In this document: positions 42,386 to 49,779 of the stretch, piece after piece | Layout of the letters: the number at the start of each line of letters is the position of its first letter | Numbering within the stretch: the first letter of the stretch is position 1 | Program-made: the position numbers and the translations under genes | The notes under the pieces: generated by a model | Seen by the model: only the letters and a program-made list of their open reading frames with translations | Database searches by the model: none | What the model was told of the DNA's origin: nothing | Assembly: GCF_003324185.1 (NCBI RefSeq) | Contig: NZ_PXUP01000016.1 | Span: 1 to 64,000 of the forward strand | Length of the DNA: 64,000 nt | Origin: Faecalibacterium prausnitzii | GTDB lineage: Bacteria; Bacillota; Clostridia; Oscillospirales; Ruminococcaceae | Direction of reading: 5' to 3'

Positions 42386-43142
42386 TCTGTTCACCTCCCA
42401 AGACGGAAACTACTTCCAGAATTTTTGTAAAAAATTCTTTGCGCGTATCCGTCCCACGATGCAGTTCGTTGAACACCTGCCCATCTTTGATAAATAAAAT
42501 GCGATTGCAATAGCTGGCAGAAAAAGCGTCATGCGTTACCATGAGAATCGTTGCTGAAAGCCGTTCATTCAATTCGGTCAACATTGTCAACAGCATTCGG
42601 GAAGAGTTGGAATCCAGTGCGCCGGTCGGCTCATCTGCCAGAACGATTGCCGGATTTGTCACCATCGCTCTTGCAGCAGCTACTCTCTGTTGCTGACCGC
42701 CAGACATCTGATAGGGATATTTATCCAATACATCCTGAATGTTCAGCGCTTGGGCAATCTGTGGAATACGCTGCTCTATTTCACTGGGTTTGGCACCTGC
42801 GATGGAAAGGGCTAGAGAGATATTTTCATAGGCGGTCAAGGTGTCCAGAAGATTGAAATTCTGGAAAATAAACCCCAGCTTTTTCCCACGGAAATCTGCA
42901 AGCTGTGCTCTATGCAGCATCGTGATATCCTTTTCCTCTACATAGATATGACCGCTGGTGACGGTATCAATCGTGGAAATGCAGTTCAGCAAGGTGGTTT
43001 TGCCAGAGCCAGAAGCACCCATGATGCCGAGAAATTCTCCTTTGCGAACAGAAAAAGAAATGTGGTCGATGGCTTTTGTCAGGTTGCCTTTGTTACCGTA
43101 AAATTTTTGGATGTCATCCACCCGTAAGATCGTATCGCCCAT
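42372..43142 (-). CDS. BceA-type ABC transporter ATPase
   Basis: A 256-residue ATP-binding subunit. Walker A GIMGASGSGKTTLLN is near residue 38, Q-loop GFIFQNFNLLD near 92, signature MSGGQQQRVAAARA near 147, Walker B AIVLADEPTGALDS near 165 and a switch His in MVTHD. It belongs to the MacB/BceA group and partners the permease encoded downstream. It is preceded by a palindrome like those bound by BceR-type regulators. A two-component system is encoded immediately upstream. Confidence 0.92.
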   Translation of the reverse strand: MGDTILRVDDIQKFYGNKGNLTKAIDHISFSVRKGEFLGIMGASGSGKTTLLNCISTIDTVTSGHIYVEEKDITMLHRAQLADFRGKKLGFIFQNFNLLDTLTAYENISLALSIAGAKPSEIEQRIPQIAQALNIQDVLDKYPYQMSGGQQQRVAAARAMVTNPAIVLADEPTGALDSNSSRMLLTMLTELNERLSATILMVTHDAFSASYCNRILFIKDGQVFNELHRGTDTRKEFFTKILEVVSVLGGEQSEHI

Positions 43143-43224
43143 AGGTCAGGCTCCTTTCTCAAAAGCGCCTTGCTTTTGTGCTTTTACTCTACCACAAGGA
43201 ATTTTCCGATGCCATTAAGTTAGA

Positions 43225-43249
43225 TTACATTTGTATTACCAAAATGTAA
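43225..43249. promoter_or_regulatory. putative BceR-type operator
   Basis: TTACATTT (43225-43232) and AAATGTAA (43242-43249) form perfect 8-base arms in the gap between the kinase and ATPase genes. The TnACA...TGTnA pattern matches known BceR-like binding sites upstream of bceAB. Confidence 0.6.
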
Positions 43250-43257
43250 GGTTGAAA

Positions 43258-43283
43258 AAAGCGGGGCTTTACAGCCCCGCCGC
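43258..43283 (-). terminator. terminator of the two-component operon
   Basis: On the minus strand GCGGGGCT and AGCCCCGC with loop GTAA are followed by TTTTTT. The 5' arm and loop contain the stop codon of the kinase gene. Confidence 0.8.
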
Positions 43284-44285
43284 CTGCAAATAGCTTTCCG
43301 TAGGAAAAACCATCGTCACAGTCGTTCCCTGTCCCGGAACGCTGGAAATAGAAAGTGAAATATTCATTTTTCGACATAGCCTTTGGCTCAAGTACAAACC
43401 AATGCCGGTTGATTTGGAATAACGGCGGCCGTTTTCACCGGTAAAGCCTTTGTCGAACACACGCGGCAAGTCAGCAGCAGAAATACCAATGCCATTATCG
43501 GAAATGAAAAGAGATACCGTGTTTTTCTCTGCTCTGGCTGAAAATTCAACTTGTAAATTATCTTTCCGATACTTGATAGCGTTGGAAAGAATCTGTCCGA
43601 TCACAAAGGTGCAGCTCTTGCTGTCTGCGGCCACGGGAATATCCAGTTCCTTTAGAACCGGCTTTCCACCGACCTGAATCAACGGCTTTGAGTACGTTTT
43701 TAGCGCAGCGTACACCAATGCCTGCAAGGTGGTTTTCTCCACCTTAAAGTCCTTTTCCACATCGGTACTGCGGGCGTAATATAGCACCTGCTCCACATAA
43801 GCATCAATTTTCCGCAGTTCATCGTCAATTCGCAGTGTGGTGGGATTCTTTTCATTTTCAACGATCAGTCGGGCAGAGGTGATAGGCGTTTTGATTTCAT
43901 GCACCCATGAATCAAGGTATTCCCGATATTCACGGTTCTCCTGTTCTGCACAGGCAAGCTGGTCGTTCTGATATTTGTTGCAGCACCGCAGAACGTCCAC
44001 CAAAATCTGCCCCTCTAAAAAATGAGGCGGTACCATTAACTCACCTAAAAGTGTTTTTATGTCCAGCTGCTCTGTCATTTTTTGAAGCAGATTATAAAAA
44101 CTCTGCTTGCGAAAAAAGTCATACAGCAGCGCTGTACTGTACGCTGCAAGTAAAATCACCTCGGCAAACAGAATAAACACAGCAGGTGTTTCAATCAGCC
44201 AGAGGAGCGCAAGCAGCACGAGTGCAGCCACCAGCATACAAATCAGGGAAAAGATACGGTCAAGCAGATACTCGGATAACTTCAT
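43269..44285 (-). CDS. BceS-type intramembrane-sensing histidine kinase
   Basis: A 338-residue kinase. The ATG at 44285 overlaps the regulator stop (ATGA). Two membrane helices with almost no extracellular loop (about residues 12-55) are typical of BceS kinases, which sense transporter activity rather than ligand. The phosphoacceptor box WVHEIKTPITSARL has His near residue 128. ATP-site motifs: GQILSNAIKYRKDN (N box), ISDNGIGISAADLPRVFDKG (G1/F) and STGIGLYLSQRL (G2). It should signal to the response regulator encoded just upstream and control the transporter downstream. Confidence 0.9.
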   Translation of the reverse strand: MKLSEYLLDRIFSLICMLVAALVLLALLWLIETPAVFILFAEVILLAAYSTALLYDFFRKQSFYNLLQKMTEQLDIKTLLGELMVPPHFLEGQILVDVLRCCNKYQNDQLACAEQENREYREYLDSWVHEIKTPITSARLIVENEKNPTTLRIDDELRKIDAYVEQVLYYARSTDVEKDFKVEKTTLQALVYAALKTYSKPLIQVGGKPVLKELDIPVAADSKSCTFVIGQILSNAIKYRKDNLQVEFSARAEKNTVSLFISDNGIGISAADLPRVFDKGFTGENGRRYSKSTGIGLYLSQRLCRKMNISLSISSVPGQGTTVTMVFPTESYLQAAGL

Positions 44286-44944
44286 ACGCAATACCCTAAA
44301 CCACGTTTCGTTTCCAGATAGTCCGGCAGACCGATTTCGGTCAGTGCTTTCCGTAACCGAACGATGTTGACATTCAATGTGTTTTCGTCTATAAATTGTT
44401 CACTCTGCCAGAGTTCATCAATAATAGCGTCACGGGGAATAATGTTGCCCTTATTCACCATAAGCAGGCGCAAAATCCCAAGTTCATTTTTGGTAAGTGA
44501 TTTTTTGTTTCCTTGATAGCTGATTTCCGCCTTGAGCAAATTTAAGGTCAAGCCTTTGTGCGTGAGAACGATGTTGTCCTGTACTTCATAGGTCCGAGCC
44601 AGAAGTTTTTGGATTCGCGCCAAAAGAATCTGTGCATTGTACGGCTTTGCAATATAATCATCTGCGCCGATGTTCAAGCTCATCAACTCGTCAAAATCGC
44701 TGTTTCTGCTGGTAAGTACAATGATAGGAAGATTGGATTTCTGTCGGATTTCTCTGCATACTCGGAAACCATCCTGATAGGGCAGATTGATGTCTAAGAG
44801 AATCAAGTTAGCCCCTGATGAAAGAGCAGCTTGCACAATGTGGTGAAAATCATCGCTGCTGTCGCATTGGTAGCCGTACTTTTGAAGAAGCTGAACAAGT
44901 TCCTCGCGGATTGCCGGTTCATCTTCTATAATGAAGATTTTCAT
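44282..44944 (-). CDS. BceR-type OmpR-family response regulator
   Basis: A 220-residue regulator from the ATG at 44944 with GGAGG upstream. Receiver domain: IFIIEDEP acidic pair near residues 8-9, LILLDINLPYQDG with the phosphorylated Asp near 52, and VLTSRNSDFDE. KPYNAQILLARI holds the conserved Lys near 100. A winged-helix C-terminal domain follows (LTKNELGILRLLMVNKGNII, VNIVRLRKAL, LETKRGLGYCV). It is the first gene of the rs operon and likely binds the palindrome at 43225. Confidence 0.92.
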   Translation of the reverse strand: MKIFIIEDEPAIREELVQLLQKYGYQCDSSDDFHHIVQAALSSGANLILLDINLPYQDGFRVCREIRQKSNLPIIVLTSRNSDFDELMSLNIGADDYIAKPYNAQILLARIQKLLARTYEVQDNIVLTHKGLTLNLLKAEISYQGNKKSLTKNELGILRLLMVNKGNIIPRDAIIDELWQSEQFIDENTLNVNIVRLRKALTEIGLPDYLETKRGLGYCV

Positions 44945-44963
44945 GCTCACACCTCCATATTCT

Positions 44964-44992
44964 ATTATATTTCGATTTTCCAGAGAATACAA
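44964..44992 (-). promoter_or_regulatory. promoter of the two-component operon
   Basis: On the minus strand TTGTAT (44992-44987), a 17-base spacer and consensus TATAAT (44969-44964), 19 bases before the regulator start. Confidence 0.7.
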
Positions 44993-45087
44993 TGCTCAAG
45001 CCATGAACAATAAAGTTTAGCAGCAATGCACTTTGCAACATTTCGCCAATCGCTCATGAACTATAAAATGTATATGGGTGATGCAGA

Positions 45088-45456
45088 ATGGCGAAAATTG
45101 AGGACTGTCCCGGCTTTGAAACGTTCGGAGCGGATGTCAAGGCAGCTCGAAAGGCAAAACAACTTTCCCGCAGTGCGCTGGCTGACATAATACATTGTGA
45201 CAGCCGGTATCTTGCCAATATCGAGAATGAAGGCACGCTGCCCAGCCTGCCGGTGGTGATTCAGCTGATAAAAATATGTGGTCTGCCCGTGGAGCGGTAC
45301 TTCAACCCGGAACTCATGCGGGAAGAAAGTGCGGAACGTCAGCGGGTCAGCCACAAGCTGCAGCTTTGCCCGGAAGAATACTTACCTATCGTAGAAGGTG
45401 CCATTGACGGTGCCTTACGAATCCATGAACAGGAAAAAGAGCCCGTGTGTGTCTGA
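45088..45456 (+). CDS. XRE-family transcriptional regulator
   Basis: A 122-residue protein. The N-terminal Cro/C1-type helix-turn-helix (FGADVKAARKAKQLSRSALA, DIIHCDSRYLANIENEGTLP) is followed by a helical tail (EEYLPIVEGAIDGALRIHEQ). It is divergent from the Bce two-component operon and upstream of the mobilisation genes, so it may control either. A terminator follows directly. Confidence 0.82.
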   Translation: MAKIEDCPGFETFGADVKAARKAKQLSRSALADIIHCDSRYLANIENEGTLPSLPVVIQLIKICGLPVERYFNPELMREESAERQRVSHKLQLCPEEYLPIVEGAIDGALRIHEQEKEPVCV

Positions 45457-45474
45457 TTGTCATGCACGGTCATT

Positions 45475-45509
45475 GAGAGGATGCAAAAGCGTCCTCTTAT
45501 TTTTTTTTT
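45475..45509 (+). terminator. terminator after the XRE gene
   Basis: Arms GAGAGGA and TCCTCTT with loop TGCAAAAGCG, followed by at least ten T. Confidence 0.85.
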
Positions 45510-45559
45510 TGCATTTTGCGGGCAAAACGGGGGCGTTGTGGTGTCATAGTAGTGGGGAA

Positions 45560-45634
45560 AGGTAACGTAGCAAGCATAGGGAGTGTAGCCACTCCCGGCA
45601 GAAATGCTTGCTGGGGAGTACCCCAGACCCCCAA
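45560..45634 (+). other. putative origin of transfer (oriT)
   Basis: Just upstream of mobC and the relaxase. Nested inverted repeats: outer CAAGCAT (45571-45577) with ATGCTTG (45604-45610), inner GGGAGTG with CACTCCC, then GGGGAGTACCCC. The compact nested-hairpin design next to MobC is the usual setting for an oriT. The nick site is not identified. Confidence 0.5.
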
Positions 45635-45650
45635 GAAACGAGGTGAAACT

Positions 45651-45980
45651 ATGGCGAACCGAACCCGAAAAATTGTTCTGCGTGTTCCCGTGATGCCGGA
45701 GGAACAGGAACTTATCCGGCAGAAGATGGCTCTGTTGCACACACGGAATTTTTCTGCCTACGCCCGGAAGATGCTGATAGACGGATATGTTGTCCACATC
45801 GACACCACCGACATCCGGGCGCAAACCGCCGAACTGCAGAAGATTGGTGTCAACATCAATCAGATTGCGCGGCGGCTGAACAGCATGGGGCCGCTGTACA
45901 CACAAGATGTTGCGGACATCAAGGGAGCATTGGCGCAGATATGGCAGTTACAAAGATACATCCTATCAAGTCAACGCTGA
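45651..45980 (+). CDS. MobC-like relaxosome protein
   Basis: A 109-residue protein from the ATG at 45651 with GAGGTG upstream. A basic ribbon-helix-helix-like start (RTRKIVLRVPVMPEEQELIR) leads into FSAYARKMLIDGYVVHIDTT and LQKIGVNINQIARRLNSMG, the MobC signature. It helps the relaxase to open oriT. It overlaps the relaxase gene by 40 bases. Confidence 0.85.
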   Translation: MANRTRKIVLRVPVMPEEQELIRQKMALLHTRNFSAYARKMLIDGYVVHIDTTDIRAQTAELQKIGVNINQIARRLNSMGPLYTQDVADIKGALAQIWQLQRYILSSQR

Positions 45981-47269
45981 AAAAGGCACTGGACTACATC
46001 GAGAATCCGGCAAAGACGGATGAAAAAATGCTGGTATCCTCCTTTGCCTGCTCCTACGAAACCGCCGACATCGAATTTGAACTGCTGCTGTCACAGGCCA
46101 TGCAGAAAGGCAACAATCTGGCCCACCACTTGATACAGTCTTTTGCGCCGGGCGAAACCACGCCGGAGCAGGCCCACGAGATCGGCCGGCAGCTTGCAGA
46201 TGAAGTCCTGCAAGGCAAATACCCGTATGTGCTGACCACCCACATTGACAAAGGGCACGTCCACAACCACATTATCTTTTGTGCAGTGGACATGGTGAAC
46301 CAGCGCAAGTATGTTTCCAACCGACAGAGTTATGCCTACATCCGGCGCACCAGTGACCGTCTGTGCAAAGAACACGGCCTGTCCGTGGTGATGCCCGGTC
46401 AAGACCGGGGCAAGAGCTATGCCGAGTGGGACGCACACCGCAAGGGCACAAGCTGGAAGGCAAAGCTGAAAGCTGCCATAGATGCAGCCATCCCGCAGGC
46501 CAAGGATTTTGACGATTTTCTGCGGCTCCTGCAGGAGCAGGGCTACGAGGTCAAGCGTGGCAAGTATGTTTCGTTCCGCGCGCCCGGACAGGAACGGTTC
46601 ACCCGCTGCAAAACGCTGGGCGAAGCCTACACCGAGGAAGCCATCATCGAACGCATCAAAGGGCGGTTCGTGGAGCGGAAGCCCAAAGAAAACCGCAAAA
46701 TTTCGCTGCGGATTGATTTGGAGAACAGCATCAAGGCCCAGCAGTCCGCAGGGTATGAGAAGTGGGCAAAACTCCACAATCTGAAACAGGCGGCCCGGAC
46801 GCTGAACTTCCTGACCGAGCATGAAATCGAAAGCTACCCGGATTTGGAAAGCCGGGTGGCCGAGATCACCGCCGCCAGCACCGAAGCTGCCGCCGCATTG
46901 AAAGCAGCAGAGCGCCGACTTGCTGAAATGGCCGTGCTGATAAAGGATGTCACCACCTGTAAAGAACTGCGCCCACTGTTGCAGGAGTATCAGCGGGCTG
47001 CTGACAAAAAGCAGTTCCGACGTAAACATGAAGGAACCTTGATTCTCTATGAAGCAGCGGCGAAAGCTCTAAAAGAGCAGGGCTTTCAAAAGCTACCCGA
47101 CCTCTACGCCCTGAAAAACGAGTATAAGCAACTGGCCGAGCAGAAAGACCAGATGCAGCGGCGGTACAGCGAAGCCAAACGCCAGATGCAGGAGTATGGT
47201 ATCATCAAGCAGAATGTGGATGGCATCCTGCGGACAACACCGGGAAAGGAGCAGATGCAGGAACGGTAA
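45941..47269 (+). CDS. MobP/VirD2-type relaxase
   Basis: A 442-residue relaxase starting MAVTKIHPIKSTLKKALDYI. The catalytic metal site HIDKGHVHNHIIFCAV (three His) is near residues 100-115, and Tyr candidates lie in ALDYIENP near residue 18. The C-terminal 180 residues are helical with coiled-coil character (AAALKAAERRLAEMAVLI). The protein should nick oriT and pilot the strand through the VirB4/VirD4 machinery encoded further right on the opposite strand. Confidence 0.92.
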   Translation: MAVTKIHPIKSTLKKALDYIENPAKTDEKMLVSSFACSYETADIEFELLLSQAMQKGNNLAHHLIQSFAPGETTPEQAHEIGRQLADEVLQGKYPYVLTTHIDKGHVHNHIIFCAVDMVNQRKYVSNRQSYAYIRRTSDRLCKEHGLSVVMPGQDRGKSYAEWDAHRKGTSWKAKLKAAIDAAIPQAKDFDDFLRLLQEQGYEVKRGKYVSFRAPGQERFTRCKTLGEAYTEEAIIERIKGRFVERKPKENRKISLRIDLENSIKAQQSAGYEKWAKLHNLKQAARTLNFLTEHEIESYPDLESRVAEITAASTEAAAALKAAERRLAEMAVLIKDVTTCKELRPLLQEYQRAADKKQFRRKHEGTLILYEAAAKALKEQGFQKLPDLYALKNEYKQLAEQKDQMQRRYSEAKRQMQEYGIIKQNVDGILRTTPGKEQMQER

Positions 47270-47380
47270 ATTTGCACAAAATATTGGTTGGATTTTTGAA
47301 CTACAAACGCTTAGACTGGGTGGCGTTTCCACCCGAAATCATGTAAAATAGAACCAGACAACGAAAGCGAGGAACCCTCT

Positions 47381-48274
47381 ATGGCAGAAGTGAAAGACAA
47401 TAGCTCTATCCAGCTTTTTGAAGATCAGAAAATCCGTACTGCATGGGATGCAGAAAAGGAAGAATGGTATTTTTCAATTATTGATGTTATTTCTGTTTTA
47501 ACTGGAACAGCAAATCCACGGCGATATTGGAGCGACCTGAAACGTAAGCTGAAAACTGAGGGAGCAAATGAGTTGTACGAAAAAATCGTACAACTGAAAA
47601 TGTTATCCTCTGATGGAAAACGGTATAAGACGGATGTTGCTAACACTGAACAGCTCCTACGCATTATCCAGTCTATTCCGTCTCCAAAAGCTGAGCCGTT
47701 CAAGGCATGGCTGGCAATGGTAGGCAAGGAACGCATCGAAGAAACCATCGACCCGGAACAGGCCATTGACCGTGCGCTTGATACCTATTTGAAGAAAGGC
47801 TACTCCGAAGAATGGATTCACCAGCGGCTTTTGGCAATCCGCATCCGCAACGAACTGACAGATGAATGGAAGAAGCGCGGAGTGCAAAAAGGCAGGGAGT
47901 ACGCCATTCTGACCGATGAAATCTCCCGTGCATGGTCTGGTATGACCACAGGGCAGTATAAGCGGCTGAAAGGTCTGACGAAAGAAAATCTCCGTGACAA
48001 TATGACCGATTTAGAGCTTGTTCTGACCATGCTGGCCGAAGCCTCCACTACGGATATTTCCAAGACTGCAAAGCCGCAGACCTTTGAAGAAAACAAGCAG
48101 GTTGCCAAACGCGGCGGCAAGGTGGCCGGCATTGCGCGGCAGGCTCTTGAAGCGGAAACCGGCAAACCCGTTATCACGGAAAAGAATGCGTTTGACTTCC
48201 AGCAGCTTGTGACTGACATTGTAGAAGATGCCGCCGAACTGCCGGAGCAATCTACCGAGAAGAAAGAAAAATAA
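47381..48274 (+). CDS. BRO-N/DinD-like protein
   Basis: A 297-residue protein. The N-terminal BRO domain is evident: IQLFEDQKIRTAWDAEKEEW, YFSIIDVISVLTGTANPRRY, WSDLKRKLK. The middle LAMVGKERIEETIDPEQAID and GYSEEWIHQRLLAIRIRNEL with LTDEISRAWSGMTTGQYKRL are typical of DNA-damage-inducible DinD and related mobile-element proteins. Escherichia coli DinD inhibits RecA, so a similar role after entry is conceivable. A small gene follows 20 bases later in the same direction. Confidence 0.8.
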   Translation: MAEVKDNSSIQLFEDQKIRTAWDAEKEEWYFSIIDVISVLTGTANPRRYWSDLKRKLKTEGANELYEKIVQLKMLSSDGKRYKTDVANTEQLLRIIQSIPSPKAEPFKAWLAMVGKERIEETIDPEQAIDRALDTYLKKGYSEEWIHQRLLAIRIRNELTDEWKKRGVQKGREYAILTDEISRAWSGMTTGQYKRLKGLTKENLRDNMTDLELVLTMLAEASTTDISKTAKPQTFEENKQVAKRGGKVAGIARQALEAETGKPVITEKNAFDFQQLVTDIVEDAAELPEQSTEKKEK

Positions 48275-48294
48275 TAAGATTGGGAGGATTTAAT

Positions 48295-48510
48295 ATGAAA
48301 GTGACCGAACCCTATAATCTGGGACTTTTAGCCCTTATTTCAGAGGCAGGAGAAATTTCTTGTGAAGAATTAAAGCAACGATACCTCCCGCCTGAGCAGC
48401 CCGGTGTAATTCAGGGCGTAGCGGCTAGTTTTGACAACGATATAAAAGCATTGGAAAAGGAAAAATACATTTCGGTACGAGGAAATATCATTCGCTTTAT
48501 CAGGAAGTGA
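48295..48510 (+). CDS. small winged-helix-like protein after the DinD-like gene
   Basis: A 71-residue protein from the ATG at 48295 with GGGAGG upstream. LGLLALISEAGEISCEELKQ and NDIKALEKEKYISVRGNIIR look like a compact winged helix with a beta wing. No family is recognised. The close spacing to the DinD-like gene and the shared terminator suggest a functional pair. Confidence 0.65.
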   Translation: MKVTEPYNLGLLALISEAGEISCEELKQRYLPPEQPGVIQGVAASFDNDIKALEKEKYISVRGNIIRFIRK

Positions 48511-48518
48511 TTGACAGA

Positions 48519-48567
48519 AAAATAGCCGGACACAGCAGCCGCAAGGCCACCGTGTCCGGCTATTTTT
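48519..48567 (+). terminator. terminator after the DinD-like pair
   Basis: Arms AAATAGCCGGACAC and GTGTCCGGCTATTT with a short loop and TTTG. It also separates the rightward genes from the end of the leftward transfer operon. Confidence 0.85.
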
Positions 48568-48627
48568 GCGTTGACAATGACACATTACTTTTGCTGAAAA
48601 TAATGTGCCATTGTCAAGCTGGAAGTA

Positions 48628-48828
48628 TCACTCACCCGCAAAATCAAACCTCTGTCCATCAAAATCAGCATCGGTCATGCGCTCCAATTTTGCAATGGTG
48701 CCATTTGCCAGCCGCCGCATTTCCGTGTCCATGTCCGGCAGGGCGGCCAGCATCCGCGCCATCGTACGGCAGCGGTCAGAAGTGTGGTACATACAGATCA
48801 AATTTTCTTCTTCTACGCTGAAATTCAT
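48628..48828 (-). CDS. transposon-transfer-assisting family protein
   Basis: A 66-residue protein: MNFSVEEENLICMYHTSD, RMLAALPDMDTEMRRLA and LERMTDADFDGQRFDF match the short TTRAP family found at the end of transfer operons in Clostridia elements. Its mechanism is unknown. It is the last gene of the leftward operon. Confidence 0.72.
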   Translation of the reverse strand: MNFSVEEENLICMYHTSDRCRTMARMLAALPDMDTEMRRLANGTIAKLERMTDADFDGQRFDFAGE

Positions 48829-48831
48829 GCG

Positions 48832-49776
48832 TCAGACCTCCATTTCATGTTGTTTACTGCGGGCTGCTGCCCTTTTCGGGCTGGCGGCCTGCTTTGTTTC
48901 GGAAAGCTGCTTGCGGACAGAAGCGCGGGGCTTGCAAATGCCCTTGTCCCGATTCTCGTTTTTGTCAATCAGCGCGTAGATGCCAAAACGGTCTTTCACG
49001 CTGGACAGGTGCAGGGACTTGTACGGCAACATGGCAAGCAGCTGGTCCGTGTCCCGGCTGGATGCCAGCTTGGTGAAATAGGGTGATACCTCCACCATAA
49101 AATGATTCTTGTCCGGGCTGTTGGGAGCAGCCAGCCGCTTCATACCGGCCACAATGCGCTGTGCCTCGGCCTCGATCAGCCCGGTGTGCAGTGCCGCAAG
49201 ATGTTCTTTGAAGTCACCGAGCCGTGCCGGTTCTCGACTGCGCTGCTCCTGTCGGATGGTCGCTTGCAGAAGTTCCGGGTCAAGGGGCTGCATTTCATAC
49301 CGCACGAATTCCCCGAAATATTTGTCCGGGCGACTGTCGAAATGCTCTTTCGGGCCAATCTCCCGCATCCCGCTTTCGTAGATCAGGCGATTGGCACCCA
49401 CAGGCAGGGCGGCATCCCGGATATGCTGGAAGTGCTGCTGATAGTCCAGTTCATACAGATTGCCTTGCACGGTTCCGTTGGCCGCGCCGGTCGGCTCCAC
49501 CGCATAGGCAAGAATCCTGTCATGGGTCTGTTCGCCGCAGAATTTCCATGTGTTGTAGGCTTGCGTGTCTTCGAGCAGCACGTCCCGTTCCCGGAAGCAG
49601 AATGTTCCAGAAGGCCGGGACAGCCACAACAGCAGCTTATCTTCCGGCTGGTCGCTGCGGGTGGCCTCCCGCAGCATCTTGATGTCATAGGCAAAATCGC
49701 TCTGATAGTATGCGGTGTTCTGGTGCATAATGGCTTCCAGCGCAGCGATCACATCCATATTTTCAAATTTTTGCAC
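48832..49776 (-). CDS. conserved element protein of unknown function
   Basis: A 314-residue cytoplasmic protein with a GTG start at 49776, chosen because GGAGGT from the end of the previous gene lies 8 bases upstream; an ATG at 49758 is an alternative. Recognisable stretches: YYQSDFAYDIKMLREATRSD, FCFRERDVLLEDTQAYNTWK, YFGEFVRYEMQPLDPELLQA and a basic tail (SPKRAAARSKQHEMEV). I do not recognise a domain. Its place between the antirestriction-type fusion and the TTRAP gene suggests a role in establishment of the element in a new host. Confidence 0.6.
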   Translation of the reverse strand: MQKFENMDVIAALEAIMHQNTAYYQSDFAYDIKMLREATRSDQPEDKLLLWLSRPSGTFCFRERDVLLEDTQAYNTWKFCGEQTHDRILAYAVEPTGAANGTVQGNLYELDYQQHFQHIRDAALPVGANRLIYESGMREIGPKEHFDSRPDKYFGEFVRYEMQPLDPELLQATIRQEQRSREPARLGDFKEHLAALHTGLIEAEAQRIVAGMKRLAAPNSPDKNHFMVEVSPYFTKLASSRDTDQLLAMLPYKSLHLSSVKDRFGIYALIDKNENRDKGICKPRASVRKQLSETKQAASPKRAAARSKQHEMEV

Positions 49777-49779
49777 GGC

